This document shows positions 1-4,972 of a stretch of 6,387 bases of DNA, piece after piece. Positions within the stretch are counted from its first letter, which is position 1. Each line of letters begins with the position of its first letter. Source of the DNA: Bacteroidales bacterium H10 (GTDB lineage: Bacteria; Bacteroidota; Bacteroidia; Bacteroidales; Muribaculaceae); NCBI GenBank assembly GCA_001701295.1, contig DAAV01000161.1:2152-8538 (forward strand). Reading direction: 5' to 3'. The notes beneath the pieces are model-generated. The model saw only the letters and a list, made by a program, of their open reading frames with translations. It searched no databases and had not been told where the DNA came from. The translations under genes and the position numbers were made by a program.

Positions 1-337
1 AATGTGACCATTTTCCACCTATATATCCCGTTTCTTCTTCAAGTTCACGCCTGGCCGCTTCTTCCGGAGTTTCTCCGTTTTCTATTACTCCGGCACAGAT
101 TTCAATACATGTTTTCTTGATTCCATATCGAAACTGGCGTTCCATCACAAATCGTCCCTCTTCGGTTATTGCTATGACATTTACCCAGTCTGGATATTCC
201 AGTACATAAAAATCCGGATTGACTCTGCCGTCGGGTAACTCGATTTTGTCATGTCTGACCGTAAGCCACGGGGGCCGGGAAATGATGACTTCGCTTCCAA
301 GTGTTTTCCATTCTAATCGTTCTCTTTCTTTTTTCAT
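1..337 (-). CDS. Nudix hydrolase, ADP-ribose pyrophosphatase-like (3' end missing)
   Basis: Reading the minus strand from an ATG at 337 gives 112 codons, open to the window edge; the C-terminal part is absent. Residues 83-105 form a complete Nudix box (G-x5-E-x7-RELxEExG: G83, E89, R97, E98, E101, E102, G104), the Mg2+-binding catalytic helix of enzymes that hydrolyse nucleoside diphosphates linked to another group. The preceding strand, with a conserved-looking ERQFRYG segment near residues 66-72, resembles the ADP-ribose/sugar-nucleotide pyrophosphatase branch (NudF-like), so ADP-ribose or a similar nucleotide sugar is the likely substrate; this is inferred from family resemblance. No signal peptide, so cytoplasmic. 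The last box position is Tyr rather than the usual aliphatic residue. It lies 31 nt after the flavodoxin stop on the same strand, suggesting co-transcription. The start is the first ATG after that stop; no strong Shine-Dalgarno is seen, as is usual in Bacteroidetes. Confidence 0.9.
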   Translation of the reverse strand, partial: MKKERERLEWKTLGSEVIISRPPWLTVRHDKIELPDGRVNPDFYVLEYPDWVNVIAITEEGRFVMERQFRYGIKKTCIEICAGVIENGETPEEAARRELEEETGYIGGKWSH

Positions 338-368
338 TTTTATGGATTTGTAAAAACAGGTTGAATCA

Positions 369-965
369 TCATTCTGATTTTGCGGTTGTTTCGATTCCGA
401 AGCCTGACAGCCATTTCTGCAGGCCTGCGTCCGAGGCACTGTTGAGTAGCTTGCCGTCATTCCAGGATATGCCGGGGAAATTGCTTCTGAGACTGTCAAC
501 ACTTGTTGCAATCTGAGAACCTCCCGAAGTGGCGAAAGGAATCACATATCGTTTGCCGAATTCTTGTTTGTCAATAAAAGTATTAATGACTGCAGGAGCC
601 ATATCCCACCATATTGGGTATCCTATAAAGATAACATCATAGGAAGAAATGTCGACTGTACTGTCAACTGTTACCGGTCTGCTCCCGGGAGTATGCATCT
701 CTATGTAGGAACGGCTTGACTCATCTCTCCAGTCAAGATCTGCAGGAGTGTATGGTTTTTCAGGGATTATTTCATGAAGATCGCCGCCGGAGATGCGTGC
801 GATATCTTCAGCAACTTTCTTGGTTTTGCCGGTGGCGGAGAAATATGCTACCAAGACTTTCTTCCGAGGTGTTTTTTCTTTGTTGTTCTGATTGTTTCCA
901 CCGCATGCCGATAGACAGATAGCGGAGATCAGAAGTGTCGACACTATGTAAAACAGGTGTTTCAT
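369..965 (-). CDS. Flavodoxin-family lipoprotein
   Basis: A 198-residue protein with two parts. Residues 1-21 are a lipoprotein signal: short basic start, hydrophobic stretch, and lipobox L18-S19-A20-C21, followed by a Gly/Asn/Lys-rich linker to about residue 35. Residues 36-195 are a flavodoxin fold: strand VLVAYFS, then the FMN-phosphate loop S43-A-T-G-K-T48, and later the strand-turn YDVIFIGYPIWW typical of the second FMN loop in the Flavodoxin_4 type. It is expected to bind FMN and carry electrons or act as a flavin reductase. Most flavodoxins are cytoplasmic; here the lipobox predicts anchoring in the cell envelope after cleavage at C21, so its redox partner should also be there. The partner is unknown. 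It sits 17 nt after the HExxH gene and 31 nt before the Nudix gene on the same strand. The ATG at 965 gives the full signal peptide, which fixes the start. Confidence 0.92.
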   Translation of the reverse strand: MKHLFYIVSTLLISAICLSACGGNNQNNKEKTPRKKVLVAYFSATGKTKKVAEDIARISGGDLHEIIPEKPYTPADLDWRDESSRSYIEMHTPGSRPVTVDSTVDISSYDVIFIGYPIWWDMAPAVINTFIDKQEFGKRYVIPFATSGGSQIATSVDSLRSNFPGISWNDGKLLNSASDAGLQKWLSGFGIETTAKSE

Positions 966-982
966 GTTATATGTAATAGAAA

Positions 983-1312
983 TTATCGTATAAATAAGTA
1001 TTTCAGAAAAGCATAAGGTTTTCTTTGTGGAAGATAGTTCATGTTTGCCTGGTTTTCATATGCTTCTCTTTCAAAAGAAAGACTGTAATATGCTTTCATA
1101 TTGCTACGGTAACATATGATCCTGACTATCCATTCGATCACATATAGCAGATAAAAGAAAATATAAGCGGTTTCTTTCATTTGTGCTGAATGAATCATCT
1201 CATGATTGACAGTAATAGAATCGCATTTCCCTTTGGCAAACAAGATACCAAAAATGTTGATGGCAAGAAAGTTCTTGCCGATGGGAATAAATCGGTTATA
1301 TACTATTTTCAT
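983..1312 (-). CDS. Small HExxH-motif membrane-associated protein, unknown function
   Basis: A 109-residue protein of a kind I recognise as widespread in Bacteroidales but without an assigned function. Residues 36-47 carry N-H37-E-M-I-H41, the zinc-binding and catalytic signature of zincin metallopeptidases; acidic residues in the FEREAY segment (E81, E83) are candidates for the third zinc ligand, as in gluzincins. Residues 49-67 are hydrophobic and could form one membrane helix. The N-terminus lacks a cleavable signal. At this size the protein is far shorter than normal M48/M56 peptidases and looks like a minimal core, so it may be a peptidase, a zinc-binding regulator or a degenerate domain. 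It is the first gene of a tight minus-strand cluster (17 nt to the flavodoxin lipoprotein) and is divergent from the carbonic anhydrase. ATG at 1312 is the first start of the frame; the function is not established. Confidence 0.85.
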   Translation of the reverse strand: MKIVYNRFIPIGKNFLAINIFGILFAKGKCDSITVNHEMIHSAQMKETAYIFFYLLYVIEWIVRIICYRSNMKAYYSLSFEREAYENQANMNYLPQRKPYAFLKYLFIR

Positions 1313-1353
1313 TTTATTGATTCATACAGTAGCTATAGGTGGTATAAATTTAT

Positions 1354-1361
1354 TAAATTTG
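1354..1361 (+). promoter_or_regulatory. Candidate -7 element (TAAATTTG) for carbonic anhydrase
   Basis: TAAATTTG matches the Bacteroidetes -7 consensus TAnnTTTG exactly, about 74 nt before the carbonic anhydrase start. No TTTG or TTG lies 19-21 nt upstream, so the -33 half is missing and the call is tentative. If real, transcription would begin near 1367-1369, right at the base of the inverted repeat described next. Confidence 0.3.
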
Positions 1362-1366
1362 CAATT

Positions 1367-1395
1367 CAATCATTTCGATTAGCGCGGAATGATTG
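1367..1395 (+). promoter_or_regulatory. Inverted repeat / stem-loop in the divergent gap before carbonic anhydrase
   Basis: Bases 1367-1377 pair with 1385-1395 over 11 positions (ten Watson-Crick pairs and one G-U at 1375/1387), leaving a 7-nt loop at 1378-1384. No T-run follows, so it is not an intrinsic terminator. It lies between the divergent HExxH and carbonic anhydrase genes. Two readings fit: a stem-loop at the extreme 5' end of the carbonic anhydrase mRNA (stabiliser or translation control), or a DNA operator shared by the two divergent units. A 10-bp palindrome ATTGTACAAT (1392-1401) overlaps its right arm. Confidence 0.45.
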
Positions 1396-1434
1396 TACAA
1401 TATAGTTAACATATAATTTTTAAAGTAATTGTAT

Positions 1435-1977
1435 ATGATTGATGAAATACTTCAGCATAATAAAGAATTCGTGGCTTCGCGTTCTTACGAAAAATACGTG
1501 ACATCGAAATATCCTGATAAGAAGATAGCGATCGTCACCTGTATGGATACGAGGCTTATCGAATTATTGCCTGCAGCCCTCGGCATTCGCAACGGAGATG
1601 TTAAGATTATAAAAAATGCCGGTGGGACAATAACCAATCCTTTTGATTCCACTATGCGGTCATTGCTTGTGGCTGTGTATGAACTGGGTGTGGAGGAGAT
1701 TATGGTTATAGGTCATACCGGCTGTGGTGTGCAGGGAATGGATGCGGACGAGATGCTTGCTCTGATGCGTGCGAGAGGTGTGAGCGAGGAACATATAACG
1801 CTTATGAAGCATTGTGGAATTGATCTGGCCGGTTGGTTGCATGGATTTGAGAAGGCTGAAAATGCGATCAGCGAGACTGTGGATCTGATAAAAAATCATC
1901 CTCTGATGGCATCTGATGTAAAAGTCGCAGGTTATATAATGGATTCTGTTACGGGTGCGCTGACAGTAATAGATTGA
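1435..1977 (+). CDS. Beta-class carbonic anhydrase
   Basis: A 180-residue zinc enzyme that interconverts CO2 and bicarbonate in the cytoplasm, supplying bicarbonate for carboxylations. The beta-class signatures are complete: C36-x-D38-x-R40 (zinc ligand Cys36 and the Asp/Arg dyad) and H94-x2-C97 in the HTGCG segment (the other two zinc ligands). A Gly-rich NAGGT segment at 61-65 follows the family pattern. The short length and compact layout resemble the Cab-like branch rather than the roughly 220-residue E. coli Can. I chose ATG at 1435; an in-frame TTG at 1429 would add only two residues. The gene is monocistronic or nearly so: it is divergent from the HExxH gene, and a good new promoter follows it. 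Its leader holds a stable inverted repeat. No clear terminator hairpin is visible after the stop, so some readthrough into the next unit is possible. Confidence 0.95.
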   Translation: MIDEILQHNKEFVASRSYEKYVTSKYPDKKIAIVTCMDTRLIELLPAALGIRNGDVKIIKNAGGTITNPFDSTMRSLLVAVYELGVEEIMVIGHTGCGVQGMDADEMLALMRARGVSEEHITLMKHCGIDLAGWLHGFEKAENAISETVDLIKNHPLMASDVKVAGYIMDSVTGALTVID

Positions 1978-2004
1978 TAAGAGAGCCCGTATGAGATAGT
2001 CCAA

Positions 2005-2036
2005 TTTGTTATTGATGGAATTTATTGTTAATTTTG
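2005..2036 (+). promoter_or_regulatory. Bacteroidetes-type promoter for the exported protein-rlmH unit
   Basis: TTTG (2005-2008), 20 nt, then TAATTTTG (2029-2036) matches the Bacteroidetes sigma-ABfr consensus TTTG-N19-21-TAnnTTTG at every defined position. A start site about 7 nt after the -7 element (near 2043) would leave a 5' leader of roughly 50 nt before the ATG at 2094. This is the best promoter match in the window. Confidence 0.6.
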
Positions 2037-2093
2037 TTGTAAATTAGCTGATAGAATTAATTTTTAATAGCTACTTAGTTACTTACTATACAC

Positions 2094-2486
2094 ATGAACA
2101 GATTTTGGATTTTTGGGATTTTATCGTTGATGGCTGGCACTGCCGTTGCAAAGGTCGAGTTTAAGTCAATAGAGAATAAAGGCGATAAGATCGAGATTGT
2201 GATGGAAGATCGTGAAGCAGGCGATAATGTCATGGTTACCTCTGCCAAACTTATCAATGATGGACGGGACATTTTTGCAACCATGATGATGTGTGGTCTG
2301 TCAAATGGTGTTGGCACATATACCCTTACATTCCCTATGCAGGATTCTTTTATCAATCCGGAGATCGTTATGGTGATTAATGGTGAGGAAACCCTGGTTG
2401 ACATCGCTTCGGATACCAAGGATTTTATAAAGGACGGCTCTGAGGAGGAAAATATGTGCAGATGCGCTTGCGGATGTGAGGACTGA
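2094..2486 (+). CDS. Small exported protein with a CxCxCxC tail, unknown function
   Basis: A 130-residue protein I cannot assign to a named family. Residues 1-19 look like a Sec signal peptide (hydrophobic FWIFGILSLMAG followed by T-A-V-A, predicted cleavage after A19). There is no lipobox, so it should be released into the periplasm. The middle (20-112) alternates short hydrophobic and charged stretches, suggesting a small beta-rich domain, with one Cys (C67). The last nine residues hold Cys122, 124, 126 and 128 in strict alternation (C-R-C-A-C-G-C-E-D). Such spacing could bind a soft metal or form disulfides, but no function is established. A good promoter precedes it. Its stop is separated from the rlmH start by 2 nt, and its last codons contain the GAGGA ribosome-binding sequence for rlmH, so rlmH translation is probably coupled to it. 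The coupling reflects shared expression and need not mean shared function. Confidence 0.8.
   Translation: MNRFWIFGILSLMAGTAVAKVEFKSIENKGDKIEIVMEDREAGDNVMVTSAKLINDGRDIFATMMMCGLSNGVGTYTLTFPMQDSFINPEIVMVINGEETLVDIASDTKDFIKDGSEEENMCRCACGCED
2478..2482 (+). promoter_or_regulatory. Shine-Dalgarno GAGGA for rlmH inside the upstream gene
   Basis: GAGGA ends 6 nt before the rlmH ATG (2489), good Shine-Dalgarno spacing, and lies within the last sense codons of the upstream gene. Strong Shine-Dalgarno sequences are uncommon before Bacteroidetes genes, so this one supports both the chosen rlmH start and translational coupling across the TGA-TC-ATG junction. Confidence 0.4.
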
Positions 2487-2488
2487 TC

Positions 2489-2962
2489 ATGGATATTCTT
2501 CTTCTGACAATTGGAAAGACGCGCACGCAATTTGTCGCCGACGGAATAAAGGAATATACAAAACGGCTCAGCAGATATTTGCCGTTTGACATTCTGGAAC
2601 TACCTGACGTGCGTGCCACAAAGTCAATGACTGAGCGGATGCAGAAGATCCGCGAAGGAGAGCTTATTCTCGAGAAGATTCTTCCTTCGGATCATGTTGT
2701 CCTTCTTGACGAACGTGGCCGGGAATATAGCTCTGTCGAATTTTCGGCATATATTGAAAAACTGATGGCATCAGGCCGTAAGCGAACAGTTTTTGTAGTA
2801 GGCGGTCCTTACGGCTTTTCCGAAGAAGTATATACTCGTGCCGATGCTAAACTCTCATTGTCTCGCATGACATTCAATCATGAGATGATAAGGATGTTCT
2901 TTGTCGAGCAGATCTACAGAGCCATGACTATTCTTCGCGGCGAGCCATATCATCATGATTGA
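2489..2962 (+). CDS. rlmH: 23S rRNA (pseudouridine1915-N3)-methyltransferase RlmH
   Basis: A 157-residue SPOUT-class enzyme, the usual length for the family, that uses S-adenosylmethionine to methylate N3 of pseudouridine 1915 in helix 69 of 23S rRNA, acting on assembled 70S ribosomes. The sequence shows the family start (MDILLLTIGKTR), the cofactor loop G105-G-P-Y-G109 that forms part of the trefoil knot, the LSLSRMTFNHEM segment and the near-invariant tail RGEPYHHD. The protein is complete. The start at 2489 is supported by the N-terminal match and the GAGGA 6 nt upstream. It follows the tetra-Cys exported protein by 2 nt and shares its promoter. Its 3' end overlaps the convergent DoxX-like gene by 35 bp, and a hairpin plus T6 spans its stop codon. 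It is a housekeeping gene and nothing in it is degenerate. Confidence 0.98.
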   Translation: MDILLLTIGKTRTQFVADGIKEYTKRLSRYLPFDILELPDVRATKSMTERMQKIREGELILEKILPSDHVVLLDERGREYSSVEFSAYIEKLMASGRKRTVFVVGGPYGFSEEVYTRADAKLSLSRMTFNHEMIRMFFVEQIYRAMTILRGEPYHHD

Positions 2963-4283
2963 CTCCCGCTTTTTTAATTTGTCTGATGGTATAAGCGTCT
3001 TTTATGCGTGGAAGCAGTGATAAAGTCACGGGAACAGCCATGCATATTAAAAACAGATATATCAGATTAAGCAATTCATGCTTGCCGTTCTTGATAAAAT
3101 CGGACAGATCTCCTGTTTTATCTTGTTCGGTCAGTTTTTCCACATCAAGAGCGCCCAGTGTGGTTTTCCATACGATTTTGTTATCCCTCACATAGACTAT
3201 GGCCGGGTTTCCTCGGGCTACTTCTTTTATTGCAGTGTCATCGCAGGTATATATGTCGTATTGCGGCATTGAGATGTCACGCCACGTATTGATCTGGTCT
3301 GTGCTGCCCGACACCACAGCTATCATTTCCATATCGTTTTTGGAAGACCAGTCATATAATTCGTTTATTTTCCATGTCGTGGCAGGCGAAACACTCGGAA
3401 GATCAGGTATAAGCAATAATAACATGCTGTTGTCTTTCTCCATTATGTCTTCTGTCAGATCGTTTTCTCCGGAGATATCCCATAGTCTGAATGTCAGATC
3501 GGTGTCGGTGTGAGTATTGGCATTTTTGTCCGGAAGTATATCTATGCGTTCTACAAATTTCCATCCTTCCTCTTCGGAGGGCAGTTCATCGTCAACTCCG
3601 AATTCTTTACGGATGCCGTCTTTCTCATAGACAAATCTGAAATCTTCGTTTTCATCTGAATCGCTTTCCGAGATATTGACAATCTCTTTTCCGGCCTTGT
3701 AAGGTCTGAAATCAAGGAAGGGCTGATCGATATATCCGTGAATTGAGATGGTTATGATGAACACAAGAGATATTACAAATGCCATCCATTGGAAAGCCGG
3801 AGATATGATGGCGGTACAGAATCTATTGAATTTCACCAGCCATATTACCATCAGTATGATAATTACATTTTTCCAGAATGTAGCCCAGTTGGACAATATA
3901 ATGTAATCGCCGAAACAACCGCAGTCGCTGACAGGATTACAGATCGCTATCCATAATGTCAGAGGAAGCATTATGCACATGAAGATAAGAGCCACCACAG
4001 GACAGGACTTCCGGTAGCATCCCGCAATAGTGAATATACCTATAAGGAATTCAAGAGCGCAAAGACCGAAAACACCTGTCAGAAGCAACGTGTGTAGCAT
4101 CGGCACACCAAGTGCGGCGATATATTCTTCAAATTTATAGAGAGATCCCCATGGATCGATAGCTTTGACGAAGCCGGATATGATGAATACACATCCGACT
4201 ATTATGCGAAATATCCAGGTAACGATCGATACGATAGGTCCAGGATTATTTGAATTTAATTTTGATAAGAGCGAAAAATGCAT
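2928..4283 (-). CDS. DoxX/MauE-type membrane protein with a C-terminal thioredoxin-like region
   Basis: A 451-residue inner-membrane protein of the Bacteroidetes group named after BT_3928 (group name from memory). Residues about 18-190 form a DoxX/MauE-like bundle with hydrophobic segments near 18-41, 64-88, 95-115, 130-150 and 165-185; the FVKAIDPWGS segment (38-47) is typical. The motif D120-C-G-C-F-G-D126 between helices is a likely redox site. After an acidic linker (about 205-225), residues about 285-385 resemble a thioredoxin fold but contain no CxxC, so this part is probably non-catalytic. A further helix lies near 405-425. MauE/DoxX relatives support disulfide or quinone chemistry, but the role here is inferred. 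The ATG at 4283 overlaps the upstream DUF1599 gene by 38 bp, suggesting coupling; no later ATG would keep the first helix intact. The last codons overlap rlmH. In Bacteroides, as I recall, tpiA often follows this pair; here it does not. Confidence 0.92.
   Translation of the reverse strand: MHFSLLSKLNSNNPGPIVSIVTWIFRIIVGCVFIISGFVKAIDPWGSLYKFEEYIAALGVPMLHTLLLTGVFGLCALEFLIGIFTIAGCYRKSCPVVALIFMCIMLPLTLWIAICNPVSDCGCFGDYIILSNWATFWKNVIIILMVIWLVKFNRFCTAIISPAFQWMAFVISLVFIITISIHGYIDQPFLDFRPYKAGKEIVNISESDSDENEDFRFVYEKDGIRKEFGVDDELPSEEEGWKFVERIDILPDKNANTHTDTDLTFRLWDISGENDLTEDIMEKDNSMLLLLIPDLPSVSPATTWKINELYDWSSKNDMEMIAVVSGSTDQINTWRDISMPQYDIYTCDDTAIKEVARGNPAIVYVRDNKIVWKTTLGALDVEKLTEQDKTGDLSDFIKNGKHELLNLIYLFLICMAVPVTLSLLPRIKDAYTIRQIKKAGVNHDDMARREE
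2937..2975 (+). terminator. Candidate intrinsic terminator of rlmH spanning its stop codon
   Basis: GCGG (2937-2940) pairs with CCGC (2966-2969) and GAG (2942-2944) with CTC (2963-2965), leaving C2941 bulged. Inside, ATCA (2949-2952) pairs with TGAT (2956-2959) around a 3-nt loop. Six Ts follow at 2970-2975. The stop codon TGA (2960-2962) sits in the upper part of the hairpin. The minus strand lacks a T-run on the other side, so the signal would serve rlmH only, although it lies within the 3' coding region of the convergent gene. The bulge and internal loop make it weaker than the terminator at 5461. Confidence 0.5.
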
Positions 4284-4794
4284 AGTTGATCATATCCATA
4301 TAGTTGGCGTCAATACCCTCGGATACTATTGTTATTCCGTGGTTGGATTCAATCTCTTTGGTGCGCATCAGTTTCTGAAGGATTATGTCGGTGAAACTGC
4401 TGACACGCATGTCGCGCCACGCCTCGTTATAATCGTGGTTTTTGTTCATCATGAGCGATGTGGCCGCGTCTATCTTGCTGTCGTAAAGCTCAAGTGCCTT
4501 TTGCGGTTCGAGAGAGTTTCCGGGTCCCAGCTCCAGCTGAATGAGAGCCATAGCGCAATAATTGATTATCCCGATAAACTCAGGTTCGATTCCTTCATCG
4601 ACGGCTGCATAGTCTTCTCCGTTCTCTTCAAGAGTGCGGATCCGTTTCGCCTTGATGAATATCTGGTCAGTAAGGCTTGACGGACGCATTATTCTCCATG
4701 AAGTGCCGTAATCAAGCATCTTCTTCTCGAAAACGCTCCGGCATAGCTCTTTGATTATCTTAAATTGCTCTACAGTGCTTGATGTTTTATTCAT
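4246..4794 (-). CDS. DUF1599 protein with internal duplication (Nmad1 type)
   Basis: A complete 182-residue cytoplasmic protein made of two copies of one unit of about 65 residues, offset by 93. Copy one (about 24-88) has D28-Y, W33-R-x-M-R37, S-L-T-D43, K48-x2-R51, E67-G-I and I-N-Y79; copy two (about 117-181) repeats these as D121-Y, W126-R-D-M-R130, S-F-T-D136, K141-x2-R144, E159-G-I and I-N-Y171. The family is DUF1599, which I recall being listed as nucleotide modification-associated domain 1; the biochemical activity is not established. The paired conserved acidic and basic residues suggest a ligand-binding or catalytic site in each half. It is the first gene of a minus-strand pair and overlaps the DoxX/MauE-type gene by 38 bp. 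The ATG at 4794 is favoured because a promoter-like element ends only about 17 nt upstream, which would give a very short leader. Confidence 0.93.
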   Translation of the reverse strand: MNKTSSTVEQFKIIKELCRSVFEKKMLDYGTSWRIMRPSSLTDQIFIKAKRIRTLEENGEDYAAVDEGIEPEFIGIINYCAMALIQLELGPGNSLEPQKALELYDSKIDAATSLMMNKNHDYNEAWRDMRVSSFTDIILQKLMRTKEIESNHGITIVSEGIDANYMDMINYAFFALIKIKFK

Positions 4795-4808
4795 TCGGAT
4801 TAATTTTG
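4778..4808 (+). promoter_or_regulatory. Candidate distal promoter for the DUF4293 gene
   Basis: CTTG (4778-4781), 19 nt, then TAATTTTG (4801-4808) is a near-full match to the Bacteroidetes pattern with an exact -7 element. It overlaps the first codons of the divergent DUF1599 gene and lies right beside that gene's own -7 element, so the two could compete for polymerase. The leader would be about 155 nt. Confidence 0.33.
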
Positions 4809-4811
4809 CCG

Positions 4812-4842
4812 CTAAATTATCAAAAAAGCGCCGATAATCAAA
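4812..4842 (-). promoter_or_regulatory. Candidate promoter for the DUF1599-DoxX pair
   Basis: On the minus strand, TTTG (4842-4839), 19 nt, then TAATTTAG (4819-4812) matches the Bacteroidetes promoter pattern with one mismatch in the -7 element (A for the second-last T). Start near 4805 would leave a leader of only about 10 nt before the ATG at 4794. Confidence 0.4.
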
Positions 4843-4860
4843 ATTTTGTTATTAATAGAC

Positions 4861-4890
4861 CTGACAATTAGGTAAAATTCATTAATTTTG
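4861..4890 (+). promoter_or_regulatory. Candidate proximal promoter for the DUF4293 gene
   Basis: TAATTTTG (4883-4890) is an exact -7 match followed by C, as is common in this phylum. Upstream only CTGACA (4861-4866) stands near the -33 position, a weak half-site (CTG in place of TTG, 19 nt spacing). Start near 4897 would give a leader of about 75 nt containing the 14-bp palindrome. Confidence 0.4.
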
Positions 4891-4909
4891 CAGATAAGTC
4901 CCGCCGGCC

Positions 4910-4923
4910 CTATATCGATATAG
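4910..4923. repeat. Perfect 14-bp palindrome in the DUF4293 leader
   Basis: CTATATCGATATAG reads the same on both strands. It lies about 13 nt downstream of the predicted proximal start site and 49 nt before the ATG, a position where a dimeric repressor could block transcription. As it is AT-rich, chance is possible and no regulator is known for it. Confidence 0.35.
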
Positions 4924-4972
4924 ATAACCGCCTGTGGTCAATCCCATTTAAATTTAAAATATATTATATATT

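Noticed and set aside
301..516. Plus-strand open frame with a hydrophobic start, resembling a small membrane protein
   Set aside because: It overlaps the 5' end of the Nudix gene and the 3' end of the flavodoxin gene, both in good reading frames on the other strand.
1429..1434. TTG start two codons upstream for carbonic anhydrase
   Set aside because: The ATG at 1435 is a stronger start and gives the usual N-terminus.
1660..2004. Minus-strand open frame of 114 codons
   Set aside because: It is antisense to the carbonic anhydrase zinc-site region, and its His/Ser-rich translation is typical of shadow frames.
2042..2074. Weak inverted repeat (TAGCT/AGCTA) after the new promoter as a terminator of carbonic anhydrase
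   Set aside because: Only five AT-rich pairs with a loop of about 19 nt and no proper T-run; it also lies downstream of the next promoter.
2075..2530. Minus-strand open frame of 151 codons
   Set aside because: It is antisense to the small exported protein and the rlmH start. The plus-strand reading has a signal peptide, a promoter and tight coupling to rlmH.
4165..4680. Plus-strand open frame of 171 codons
   Set aside because: It lies antisense to the DUF1599 and DoxX-like genes, both strongly supported; no domain or start signal supports it.
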